This document shows, piece by piece, positions 44,087 through 52,245 of a stretch of DNA of 64,000 bases. The translations under genes and the position numbers were made by a program. The notes under the pieces were generated by a model. The model did not search any database and was not told the DNA's origin. It was given only the letters and a program-made list of their open reading frames with translations. The DNA comes from Candidatus Heimdallarchaeota archaeon. GTDB taxonomy: Archaea > Asgardarchaeota > Heimdallarchaeia > Heimdallarchaeales > Heimdallarchaeaceae. How positions within the stretch are numbered: position 1 is the stretch's first letter; the number at the start of each line of letters is the position of its first letter. The stretch is from NCBI GenBank assembly GCA_030603365.1, contig JAUVXV010000011.1, forward strand, positions 1-64,000, in the 5' to 3' direction.

Positions 44087-44168
44087 TTTAAAGCCTAGTA
44101 TCATTCCATGAAATAAAAGTGTTCTCAATGAAGGAATATTTTTTAATAACTACTAGAATATTTAAAGT

Positions 44169-45197
44169 ATGAAAGTAGGTATTTTAACCGGAGGAGGAGA
44201 CTGTCCAGGATTAAATGCAGTTATCAGAGCTATAGGAAAAAAAGGGATAGTTCACTATGATGATGAATTCATAGGTCTTAAAAATGGTTGGGCAGGATTA
44301 ATGTCTCTTGATTATATTCAATTAGAGAGACACAATTTTTCTGGTATTCTCCATCTAGGTGGAACTATTCTAGGTTCTTCACGAACCAATCCTGAGAAGG
44401 AAGAAGGAGGGTATGATCTTGCTATAAAAAATTTCAAGGAGCTTGGGCTTGATGCACTTATAGTGATTGGGGGGAATGACACACTAGGAGTTGCAGTGAA
44501 GCTTCATGAGTTAGGTATACCCATAGTAGGTGTACCCAAAACAATAGATAATGACATTTGCGCAACAGATATGACTTTTGGTTTTGACACAGCTGTATCA
44601 GTAGCTACTGAAGCAATCGATAGATTACATACAACAGCTGAATCACATCATAGATGTATAGTTGTTGAAGTGATGGGTCGACATGCAGGATGGATAGCTA
44701 CTCATTCGGGTATAGCTGGTGGAGCTGATTATGTACTGATCCCTGAACAACCATATGAAATAAAGGATATTACTGATAAAATTCAACTTAGAATGAATAG
44801 AGGAAAATTTTTCTCAATTGTAGTAGTAGCTGAAGGTGTCGAACTCAGAGTAGAGGGATATGATATTCAGACAAGAGAAACTGATGATTTTGGTAATATT
44901 CGTTTAGGGGGAATTGGAGATCTCCTAGCAAGAGAGATAGAGAAAAGAATTGGTATTGAATCTCGTGCTGTTGTACTAGGACATGTACAACGTGGTGGGA
45001 CTCCTACTGCATATGACAGAGTACTTGGAACAAAGTATGGTATAGCAGCAATTGATATGGTTCATGAAGGAAATTTTGGAATGATGACTGCACTACATGG
45101 AACTAAAGTTGTTCCTGTTCCAATAGAAGATGGAGTGAAAGAATCTAAGATTGTTGACAAAGATACTTATGAAATAGCTAAAGTATTTTTTGGATAG
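44169..45197 (+). CDS. pfkA: 6-phosphofructokinase (group III type, possible PPi or mixed specificity)
   Basis: A 342-residue PFK that phosphorylates fructose 6-phosphate in glycolysis. Phosphoryl-donor loop LTGGGDCPGLNAVIR, then GGNDTLG (residues 101-107), PKTIDND (123-129), VEVMGRHAGWIA, and LGHVQRGGTP are all present. Bacterial ATP-PFKs have GGDGS and PGTIDND; PPi-dependent enzymes have GGDDT and PKTIDND. Here Lys124 is of the PPi type while the first Asp is Asn, so the donor cannot be fixed by sequence. Classical ATP-PFK is rare in archaea, which mostly use ADP-dependent enzymes. An A/T-rich TATA-like stretch lies 20-30 bases before the ATG. Confidence 0.88.
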   Translation: MKVGILTGGGDCPGLNAVIRAIGKKGIVHYDDEFIGLKNGWAGLMSLDYIQLERHNFSGILHLGGTILGSSRTNPEKEEGGYDLAIKNFKELGLDALIVIGGNDTLGVAVKLHELGIPIVGVPKTIDNDICATDMTFGFDTAVSVATEAIDRLHTTAESHHRCIVVEVMGRHAGWIATHSGIAGGADYVLIPEQPYEIKDITDKIQLRMNRGKFFSIVVVAEGVELRVEGYDIQTRETDDFGNIRLGGIGDLLAREIEKRIGIESRAVVLGHVQRGGTPTAYDRVLGTKYGIAAIDMVHEGNFGMMTALHGTKVVPVPIEDGVKESKIVDKDTYEIAKVFFG

Positions 45198-45219
45198 TAT
45201 TTTCTTATTAAGCTAAATC

Positions 45220-45624
45220 TTAGAAACAATCACATAAACCTAAGCATTGCAGAAATTTGAACCAGGTTTTTCTTTGGTCAACATAGAATCTTCTAAAGTA
45301 GTAACCAGCAATTAAAGCGGTTATTCCAAAAATACCAGTAACTATGTATGCCCAAATTTCGTAATAGTCTAATCCTGTTATGAGATAAATCATTACAAGG
45401 GTAGCTATGGCTGATACAACCCAAGTAGTTACAATTAGTATCATCTTTCTTTGTTCTTTCTTTTTAGTTTCTTCCTTTCCTTCAGGTTCTATTTGATATT
45501 TAACAGGTAAATGTTGTTGTTTTAGTGCAAGTATCTCATTTTCTAGATCACCACCACAAAATTTGCAGAATTGACCATCAACAACTATTTTTTCTTTGCA
45601 ATGAGGACAATCTATTTCAAACAT
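45220..45624 (-). CDS. Zinc-ribbon membrane protein with C-terminal cysteine cluster
   Basis: A 134-residue protein. Residues 6-26 form a zinc ribbon (CPHC, then CKFCG). Next is a linker with LPVKYQIEP, which recurs in the paralogues. Two hydrophobic helices follow (about 65-85 and 90-110). The C-terminus is CLGLCDCF, four residues of which could be lipidated or bind metal. No catalytic motif is present. It converges with the PFK gene. The zinc ribbon presumably lies in the cytosol and binds nucleic acid or protein. Confidence 0.65.
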   Translation of the reverse strand: MFEIDCPHCKEKIVVDGQFCKFCGGDLENEILALKQQHLPVKYQIEPEGKEETKKKEQRKMILIVTTWVVSAIATLVMIYLITGLDYYEIWAYIVTGIFGITALIAGYYFRRFYVDQRKTWFKFLQCLGLCDCF

Positions 45625-45705
45625 TCCAAAAAACTGATTCTCATAAGAAATTATAAGTATTGTGAAGAAATGATTTACCAGAAAAAGAAGGGGATGAAGT
45701 TTGGT

Positions 45706-45858
45706 TTAGTCTTTCTGCAGAAATGCATATAATGCAAATGTTTCTTGGTCGCAGTTTATAATTTTCCAGCCTTCATTTAGGTACTTCTGAACTTCATCTT
45801 CAAAAGCTTGGATAAATTCAGCAATTGTGTTATATCTTGTTGGTCTTTGATTAACCAT
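45706..45858 (-). CDS. 50-residue hypothetical protein
   Basis: A short frame beginning MVNQRPTRYNTIAEFIQAFE and ending FALYAFLQKD. The central DEVQKYLNEGWKIINCDQET has the hydrophobic-amphipathic pattern and the LNEGWKI turn seen in small proteins of the DUF1737/DUF4177 kind. Codon use and composition look like real coding sequence, and it fills an otherwise empty 319-base gap. A plausible small gene, with no function assigned. Confidence 0.5.
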   Translation of the reverse strand: MVNQRPTRYNTIAEFIQAFEDEVQKYLNEGWKIINCDQETFALYAFLQKD

Positions 45859-45943
45859 TCTAATTACTTTAAATTTGAACAAAGAGTTGAATTAGACTTG
45901 TTTCATAAAATTTTTTCCCTCCTAAAAGAAGAAATATTTTTCT

Positions 45944-46675
45944 ATGCTTACAACAAATGTCAAACTTAAAAAAGGAGAATATTCTTCTATTTTAAGAAGA
46001 GTCTCTTATGCCATGTTTGTGAGGAAAGGAAAAAGGTTCCTAAAAAAAGAGTCTGGGGTTAATGCATTGAAACAACTGATACTAATTAAAAATAAGGATA
46101 AAGAGAAAGCTGCTGATACCCTTGCAAAAGCATTCATGAATGATCCTTTGAGTTGTTGGTTTTTTGAGGATGAAGAAACAAGATATAGTTATCTTTTAGA
46201 TTACTTCAATTTCAGAGTTAGTTATGGAATGAGATATGGAGAAGTTTATGCAACATCTTACAGATATGAAGGGATAGCTATTTGGTTACCAGGGGAAAAA
46301 GCAGAAGTAACTAACTGGAGAGGGATGAGAAGTGGAGGGATGAAACTATATAATAAAATAAGTAGTGATATAATGACACAGTTTAACCAAGTTGGTCATT
46401 ATACAACTGAGTTCAGAAACAATTTGATCCAACCTCCATATTACCAATTATCTCCTATTGGAGTAAAACCTGAATTTCAGGGAAAAGGATTTGGAAGTAA
46501 ACTATTAAAACCAATGCTCGAGAGATTCGATGAAGAAGAGATAACTTGTTTTCTAGAAACTCAAACTGAATCAAATCTACCGATTTATGAAAAACTAGGT
46601 TTCAAAATAATAAAAGAAGGTAAAATTCCAAAAGCTAATTTATCTCATTGGGGAATGATTAGAAAACCAAAATAA
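45944..46675 (+). CDS. GNAT-family N-acetyltransferase
   Basis: A 243-residue protein with a GNAT fold in the C-terminal 200 residues. The acetyl-CoA loop is GVKPEFQGKGFGSKLL (QxxGxG), then CFLETQTESNLPIYEKLGFKI. The N-terminal 45 residues are basic and variable. Domain form (KAADTLAKAFMNDPLSCWFF near the start, IAIWLPG in the middle) matches the GNAT subgroup found near many biosynthetic genes, often acting on small amines. The substrate is unknown. An alternative later ATG at residue 24 (MFVRKGKR) would also keep the fold. Confidence 0.82.
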   Translation: MLTTNVKLKKGEYSSILRRVSYAMFVRKGKRFLKKESGVNALKQLILIKNKDKEKAADTLAKAFMNDPLSCWFFEDEETRYSYLLDYFNFRVSYGMRYGEVYATSYRYEGIAIWLPGEKAEVTNWRGMRSGGMKLYNKISSDIMTQFNQVGHYTTEFRNNLIQPPYYQLSPIGVKPEFQGKGFGSKLLKPMLERFDEEEITCFLETQTESNLPIYEKLGFKIIKEGKIPKANLSHWGMIRKPK

Positions 46676-46756
46676 AACAAAGAACAAGTAATAGTAAATT
46701 GTATTTTACAAACGGAAAAAGAAAAAGAAAAAGAATTATTTTATAAAACAGCGATA

Positions 46757-47734
46757 TTATAAGAAATCTCTTGATAATGCTTCTATATCATCCATTTCAG
46801 TTTTAGTTAATTCAATTCTCATAGCTTTGCCATTTTCTTCTGCATGTTTAGGTTTGGTAGCGCCAGGAATTGCTACAACAGTTTCACCATGATAATTAAC
46901 TAACCAATTCAAAGCAACTTGTGATATAGTAGCTTGATGATTTTTGGCAATAATATCCATCTCTTTGACAAGTTCCAAGCTTTTGTTAAGATAACGTTTG
47001 ATCATAATTCTCTTTCCCATAAGTTTGCTTTTCAGTACATCAGGTTCAAAATGGAATATTCCAGTTAGAACACCCATTTGCAATGGAGACCAAGCTATAA
47101 TTGTTATTCCTAATTCTTTAGCAGTTTCAAGAACTCCATTGCTCTCTATATTTCTATGAACAAGACTGTAGTTAACCTGATTAGAAGCAAGAGGAATTCC
47201 CATTTCAGCTAAAACATCATGAGCTTCCCTCATCTTATCTGCTGAAAAATTACTTATTCCTATAGATTTGATTTTGCCATTCTCAATTAACTTAACCATA
47301 CCATAAAGTTGCTTCTTTAGTGACGAAACGGACATAGGATTGTGAATCTGATGAAGGTCAATAGAGTAAGGTTCAAGGTATTTTAATCTATCATCGATAG
47401 TTTTTGTTATTGATTTAGCTCTACGGAATATTGGGCTCCATTTGGTAGCGATGACTATGTCTTTATCAGATTTTCCAGCTGCTTGAAGACCTTTAGAAAG
47501 TTTAGTTTCAGAGATTCCTGACCCATACGCTTCAGCTGTATCAAACCAATTGATATTATTATCAAGAGCTGCTTTTATAATACTTTTAGCTATTTCATCT
47601 TCTAACTCGGGATATAAAAATTTCATAAAGGTGTGACCACCTGCAAATTGCATTACACCTTGACCAATAGGAGAAATTTTGAGGTTAGTTTTCCCTAGTT
47701 TCCTTTTAGAAATAGTATCATTCTTTTGGCTCAT
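46757..47734 (-). CDS. Aldo/keto reductase
   Basis: A 325-residue NADPH-dependent TIM-barrel oxidoreductase. The tetrad is visible: Asp and Tyr in NWFDTAEAYGSG, Lys in IVIATKW, His in LHQIHNP. Cofactor-binding IPGATKPKHAEEN lies near the C-terminus. It is of the YajO/AKR11-13-like group that reduces aldehydes and ketones. The gene is on its own, separated from the GNAT gene by a convergent 80-base gap. Substrate unknown. Confidence 0.88.
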   Translation of the reverse strand: MSQKNDTISKRKLGKTNLKISPIGQGVMQFAGGHTFMKFLYPELEDEIAKSIIKAALDNNINWFDTAEAYGSGISETKLSKGLQAAGKSDKDIVIATKWSPIFRRAKSITKTIDDRLKYLEPYSIDLHQIHNPMSVSSLKKQLYGMVKLIENGKIKSIGISNFSADKMREAHDVLAEMGIPLASNQVNYSLVHRNIESNGVLETAKELGITIIAWSPLQMGVLTGIFHFEPDVLKSKLMGKRIMIKRYLNKSLELVKEMDIIAKNHQATISQVALNWLVNYHGETVVAIPGATKPKHAEENGKAMRIELTKTEMDDIEALSRDFL

Positions 47735-47820
47735 ACTCCGTTTTTAAAAAATCAGATAATAAAGTTAATGGAGTAACAAATGTAAGAAGTCAGATTAGAA
47801 ATGGAAGTGGTATAAGAATC

Positions 47821-48324
47821 TTAACAATCACATCCACCACAATCACCACAATCACAACCTCCACAATCACTACTACAGTCTGCACAACTGCAACCACCAC
47901 AATCACCACAACCAGAACAATCTGAACTCCAACATCCTGTTCCTGTTGAACGACTTGGAGAGATGATTAGGTTAGTAATAGAGGCGATTATAAATAAAAC
48001 ACCCAATACACCCATTAGAATAAAGTGCCAAAGTTGGTAATTTCTAAGGAATACGAAGAGTAGAATCAATGCTACTAATAGCAAAAGAGTAGAAATTCTA
48101 AAAAACAGTTGTACTGGTTTTTGTTTTTCCTTTTGTATTTTTGCTATAGGTTGACCTGGATGAGGTTGATAAGGAGGTGCTTTAGGTTCGGTTTGATATT
48201 TTATTGGTAGTTTTCTCTGTTTATATCTAAGGATTACCTGTTCTAAATCTGTACCACAGTATTCACAAAATTTACCTTCGGCAGCATGCTTCTTACCACA
48301 ATTTGGACAAAAGACTCCAGACAT
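47821..48324 (-). CDS. Zinc-ribbon membrane protein with Gly-Cys-Asp-rich tail
   Basis: A 167-residue paralogue of the zinc-ribbon family. It has a ribbon FCPNCGKKHAAEGKFCEYCG, linker LPIKYQTEPKAPPYQPHPGQ, two hydrophobic helices (about 85-130), then a tail of about 35 residues with GCGDCGGCSCADC, SSDCGGCDCG and DCGGCDC. The tail has about 12 cysteines, and spacing CxxC/CxC suits cluster or heavy-metal binding. The tail's codons form an imperfect tandem repeat (CCACAATCA). Likely placed on the cytosolic or exposed side of the membrane; function unknown. Confidence 0.65.
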   Translation of the reverse strand: MSGVFCPNCGKKHAAEGKFCEYCGTDLEQVILRYKQRKLPIKYQTEPKAPPYQPHPGQPIAKIQKEKQKPVQLFFRISTLLLLVALILLFVFLRNYQLWHFILMGVLGVLFIIASITNLIISPSRSTGTGCWSSDCSGCGDCGGCSCADCSSDCGGCDCGDCGGCDC

Positions 48325-48620
48325 ATCAAAATATATGTTCTACGAAGTTATATATAAATCTAGAATGTAAAACTTAGTTTGTAGAGAGAAATTTCACGTT
48401 TTTTTTAACAGTATAATATATTACAGTAGAAAAAGCAAATTATCTATTGATTCAGAGAAAACAGAAAGAATCTATTTTGTTTATCTATTTAGACAATAGA
48501 TTTTCATTTAAATTTTAAAAATCCTATTGAGAAAGATTAGAATTGATACAGAAATGACTTTCCTTTGGTATGCGAATTACTTAATAAGCCCTTAGATATA
48601 TAGTTAGTTTGGTGTAGTAA

Positions 48621-50324
48621 ATGAGGAAAAAAATAGGTTTATCTTTACTAATTATTTCGATGTTTTTAATTTCGATAATGTTCAGCCAAACGAGATCAGA
48701 AATTGACAATGTTGATAATCAAGATTTAGAAACAAATTATACAATATCATCACCAATCTTAATAGAAAAAGACTTGGATTTTGGACCAGATGGGTATAAT
48801 TTTCCTGGATCAGGATTTGCAGCAGATCCATATCTTATTCAAAATCTAAATATAACTGCTCCAGGCACTTATGGAATAAAAATCAGTGATGTTTCTGCAG
48901 CAGTGCACTTTGAGATAAGAGATTGCTATATTCTAGCTGATGATCCTATTATTCTGAATACTATTTTAAGTCCAGAAACAGTAATTATCAATAACACATT
49001 AATTGCTGACTTCTATTCAGGAGATGGAATATATGTTAACAACACCGATGATCTTACTATTGACGATAACTATATCTCTGAATGTATAAATGGAGTATAC
49101 ATTGAAAACTCAAACAATCTGAATATTGTAAATAACCATTTTAATGAGAATATTTATGCAATTCAAGGTTATCATTTTACGGGATCTTTAATTGAATTCA
49201 ATACATTTGAAAAGAATAGAGAACTTTATTTTGGAAGTAGTGGAAATCTAGATTTCTTTGATAATACTTTCTTAAATAATGATCATGGTCTCCGATTTAG
49301 CTCTGTAGATTTCACAGTAATTACTGACAATATTTTCATAGACAATATCGGTTATGCAATTAAATTTCTATCAGGAACTGATTGTAAAGTCTATCATAAT
49401 TACTTCATAAGAAATGGAATATCCTTCTTATCACAAGTATATGATGAAGCTCATTTAGGTGGAAATGAATGGGACTATGGAGGAGTAGGGAATTTCTGGC
49501 TTGATCTAGGGGATAAAATATACTATCCCATTGATGGAGATGATTCTACATTTGATTACTATCCCTTCTATAACTCTGACAGTGATAGCCTAAATGATTA
49601 TGAAGAAATAATACTATACAACACAAATCCTTACTCTGAAGATAGTGACTCAGATGATATTCCTGATGATTTTGAAGTGTATAATGGTTTAGATCCTCTA
49701 ATAGATGACGCGAGTGATGATCCGGATACTGATGAATTAACTAACATATTTGAGTATTATTACGGTACAATCCCCCTTAACCCAGATTCAGATGGCGATC
49801 TGATGCCTGATGGATATGAAGTTTTTCATGCACTTAATCCACTAGTAGATGACAGCTCTTTTGATTTAGATGGAGACGGTTTTTCGAATTATCAAGAATA
49901 TGTTTTAGGACTTATGCCTAACAAAGTTGATTCAGATTCTGACGGAATGGATGATTATTGGGAACACTATAATGGTCTTAATCCTCTTATAAATGATGCT
50001 TGGGAAGATCCTGATGATGATAAATTGAATAATTTCCTAGAATATATCTATGCTTGTGATCCTCAAGACAGTGATTCTGATGATGACGGTCATGATGATG
50101 GCTGGGAAATCCTTCAGGGAACAAATCCAAATGATCCAACAGATTATCCATTAACAACATATGAACCTCAACCGACTGAAACTGATACTTTTCCAACAGA
50201 AGAGAGTACATTCTTTCTTATAGCAAGTTTACTAGCTCTACTAATATTTACTGGATTTTCACTTAGAAAGAAACGAAGAGAAACTAAGAAATTAGAGGAA
50301 ATCTTAAAACTATATTTTCCTTAA
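48621..50324 (+). CDS. Beta-helix surface protein with calcium-binding TSP3-like repeats
   Basis: A 567-residue exported protein. Signal peptide: MRKKIGLSLLIISMFLISIM. Residues about 60-310 form a NosD-like beta-helix (IYVNNTDDLTIDDNYI, VYIENSNNLNIVNNHF). About 320-510 hold four thrombospondin type 3-like, Asp-rich units (DSDSDDIPDDFEVYNGLDPL, NPDSDGDLMPDGYEVFHALN) that would bind calcium. The C-terminus is TEESTFFLIASLLALLIFTG followed by a basic stretch and LEEILKLYFP. The anchor is almost the same as that of the small protein encoded next. Confidence 0.85.
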   Translation: MRKKIGLSLLIISMFLISIMFSQTRSEIDNVDNQDLETNYTISSPILIEKDLDFGPDGYNFPGSGFAADPYLIQNLNITAPGTYGIKISDVSAAVHFEIRDCYILADDPIILNTILSPETVIINNTLIADFYSGDGIYVNNTDDLTIDDNYISECINGVYIENSNNLNIVNNHFNENIYAIQGYHFTGSLIEFNTFEKNRELYFGSSGNLDFFDNTFLNNDHGLRFSSVDFTVITDNIFIDNIGYAIKFLSGTDCKVYHNYFIRNGISFLSQVYDEAHLGGNEWDYGGVGNFWLDLGDKIYYPIDGDDSTFDYYPFYNSDSDSLNDYEEIILYNTNPYSEDSDSDDIPDDFEVYNGLDPLIDDASDDPDTDELTNIFEYYYGTIPLNPDSDGDLMPDGYEVFHALNPLVDDSSFDLDGDGFSNYQEYVLGLMPNKVDSDSDGMDDYWEHYNGLNPLINDAWEDPDDDKLNNFLEYIYACDPQDSDSDDDGHDDGWEILQGTNPNDPTDYPLTTYEPQPTETDTFPTEESTFFLIASLLALLIFTGFSLRKKRRETKKLEEILKLYFP

Positions 50325-50425
50325 TTCTTATCTTTTTTCATTCTAAGAACAAAGACAACTCATTATGTTAATTTGTAAGCAAAACAATTTAATAATAGTA
50401 ACTTTGTAAATATAATGATGTATAA

Positions 50426-50656
50426 ATGAAAAGGAAATCAGTTTTTTCTTATTTATTTATAATTTGCTTGTTATTTTCCTTTCAACTGGTTCAAAAAACA
50501 TCCTCTAGCACAGACAATTTACCAGCAGAAGAGACTACTTACTATTATCTAGCAAGCTTACTAGCATTGTTAGTATTTGGAGGTATTGTCTATATTTGGA
50601 GGATGAAAAGAAGAAAGAGAGTTAGAGAACTCTTAGACGATTACTTCCCCAAATGA
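50426..50656 (+). CDS. Small signal-peptide-plus-anchor protein
   Basis: A 76-residue protein with only a signal peptide (KSVFSYLFIICLLFSFQLV), a short Ser-rich stalk, and a C-terminal anchor AEETTYYYLASLLALLVFGG, then WRMKRRKRVRELLDDYFPK. The anchor matches that of the preceding beta-helix protein in the EExT start, LASLLALLxF core, basic stretch and final YFP. So the two share a C-terminal module, and this one has almost nothing else. It could be a partner, a regulator of anchoring, or the relic of a larger surface protein after internal deletion. Confidence 0.6.
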   Translation: MKRKSVFSYLFIICLLFSFQLVQKTSSSTDNLPAEETTYYYLASLLALLVFGGIVYIWRMKRRKRVRELLDDYFPK

Positions 50657-50736
50657 AGAATCAAAAATGCAATTTGGATAAAAGAAGAGCACTATTTTTC
50701 CTTCTACAATTTCTTTTATTATATCAAAGGATAAAA

Positions 50737-51036
50737 TTACCTACAATCTGGACCACAACACATCCAGAAGAATAATATCCCAAATAATGCATCCCAGAAA
50801 CCTCGATCACTTCTATGAGGTCTGTCATCATAATACTCGTCAGAACGGCGCTGTTGATATTGGGGTTGTTGTGCTGTTGGTCCACTCTGAGCAGTTGCTT
50901 GATATCTAACTGGTAATTGTTTATTCTTGTATTTGAGGATAACTTCTTCTAAATCTGTGCCACAATGTTCACAATAACGACCTGAAGCTTTATGATTAGC
51001 TCCACAGTTTGGGCAAAAAACGCTATCTTCAATCAT
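50737..51036 (-). CDS. Zinc-ribbon protein with C-terminal hydrophobic CC tail
   Basis: A 99-residue member of the zinc-ribbon family. Ribbon: FCPNCGANHKASGRYCEHCG. It shares DLEEVILKYKNKQLPVRYQ with the 47.8-kb paralogue almost word for word. A Gln/Arg/Asp-rich linker follows and the protein ends in FWDALFGILFFWMCCGPDCR, a short hydrophobic patch with three cysteines. It probably associates with the membrane by this tail. Function unknown. No partner is adjacent. Confidence 0.65.
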   Translation of the reverse strand: MIEDSVFCPNCGANHKASGRYCEHCGTDLEEVILKYKNKQLPVRYQATAQSGPTAQQPQYQQRRSDEYYDDRPHRSDRGFWDALFGILFFWMCCGPDCR

Positions 51037-51097
51037 ACAAGGAAACTATGTTCTTTCATGTATATAAAGATAAAGAAATAAAAAGAGGAGAAGGAGA

Positions 51098-51481
51098 TTA
51101 TTTTCTCTTTCTTAGAATTGGTAAAGCAACAAATAAGAATACAACAGAAGCCAGAATTAGCCATAGATTGAGAGTATTCATTGATAGCTCGGGAATGATG
51201 ATATAAGGTCCTAATAGAGGATAGAGATCATAATTGTCAACGGGAGTTCCAGGAATTGTATAATTTCCAGTACCGATGTAATCTTTCCAGTAATTCCCTC
51301 CCAGAGTTACATTGTTATACCATAGATTCTCAAAATTTTCATTGTGACCTTCATCAAATGCTTGGTAACCTGAGCTTTCACCATTGTCGGTGAAATTGTT
51401 CCAGTATATCTTACAATCATAACAATTATCTAGATAGATACCTCCTTGCGAGTTATTATAGAAGTTATTTTTTCTTATGTT
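51098..51481 (-). pseudogene. 3-prime fragment of a NosD-like surface protein
   Basis: A minus-strand frame without start codon reads NIRKNNFYNNSQGGIYLDNC, then YWNNFTDNGES, LGGNYWKDYIGTGNY, PVDNYDLYPLLGPYIIIPEL and a C-terminal anchor LWLILASVVFLFVALPIL with RKRK. This is the last coil, the conserved GGNYWxDY closing motif and membrane anchor of a beta-helix protein. Stop codons lie directly upstream (51482-51487), so the N-terminal part was lost. About 128 codons remain. Confidence 0.8.
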
Positions 51482-51593
51482 TTACTATATATCTGATATT
51501 TTCTTAAAAAAGTATCTCAAAAACTTACATACTAAAAAAATGTGTTATTAGAGAAGACTTACAAAGAAAAGAGAAATTTTACTATAGAGAAGT

Positions 51594-52241
51594 ATGTCCT
51601 TACTAGATGAATTTAGACAGCTTTCAGAAGAAATGGCTTACATACCACTATATTTGAAAGAAGTTACCCAAGAAGCTATTCTTGAACAGCCCCTTTTCTT
51701 TCATCTGAGTAAATACCCTTTGTTACAATGCATTGATGTTTACAAATTCCTTTATCAGGGTAGTTGTGGTTGGGCACATCTATCTAGTTTAGGAGATGAA
51801 AAACAAATCAAAGATTATTTAGTTAAAGAACTTACTGAAGCAGAGAAACAACTTGAGATTGACGAGATTTTTGAATTACTAGATAATAAAACCAGGTTAG
51901 GGAGAGTTAATCTTAGATCTTGGAAAGAGCATGTAGGAATGGATAGTGAATTACTTCTGAATTTGATGATGAAAGCACAACAAAATACACCAGGAACTCC
52001 TGAATTATTTATTGAAAGGTGGGAAGAGTTTAAAGAATGGCTACAACAAGGGTTGATAACTTATCCAGCAGGTGCTAAGAAATCCATGAATCGTTGGCTA
52101 GATCTTATTTTTGAAATAGCTCATGAAACAGTATTATCTTCTGATCTACCTTTGGTATCACATTCACCTATGTTCAAGAAATCCTATAATCCAACTTATA
52201 GAATCATTAGAGAGGAAGATATCTTCCAAGAAAAAAAATGA
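51594..52241 (+). CDS. Hypothetical soluble protein, 215 residues
   Basis: I do not recognise a family. The sequence is helical, acidic and has no membrane segment or signal. There are recognisable blocks around LYQGSCGWAHLSSLGD and NLRSWKEHVGMDSELLLNLM, and FIERWEEFKEWLQQGL reads like an amphipathic helix. The pattern of hydrophobics and normal codon use support a real gene. It converges with the 5-alpha-reductase-like gene with only 4 bases between stops. Confidence 0.65.
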   Translation: MSLLDEFRQLSEEMAYIPLYLKEVTQEAILEQPLFFHLSKYPLLQCIDVYKFLYQGSCGWAHLSSLGDEKQIKDYLVKELTEAEKQLEIDEIFELLDNKTRLGRVNLRSWKEHVGMDSELLLNLMMKAQQNTPGTPELFIERWEEFKEWLQQGLITYPAGAKKSMNRWLDLIFEIAHETVLSSDLPLVSHSPMFKKSYNPTYRIIREEDIFQEKK

Positions 52242-52245
52242 AGGC

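Noticed and set aside
47821..47945. Possible CRISPR-like or microsatellite repeat (CCACAATCA units)
   Set aside because: Units are 9-12 bases, in frame and encode the Gly-Cys-Asp tail; no spacers.
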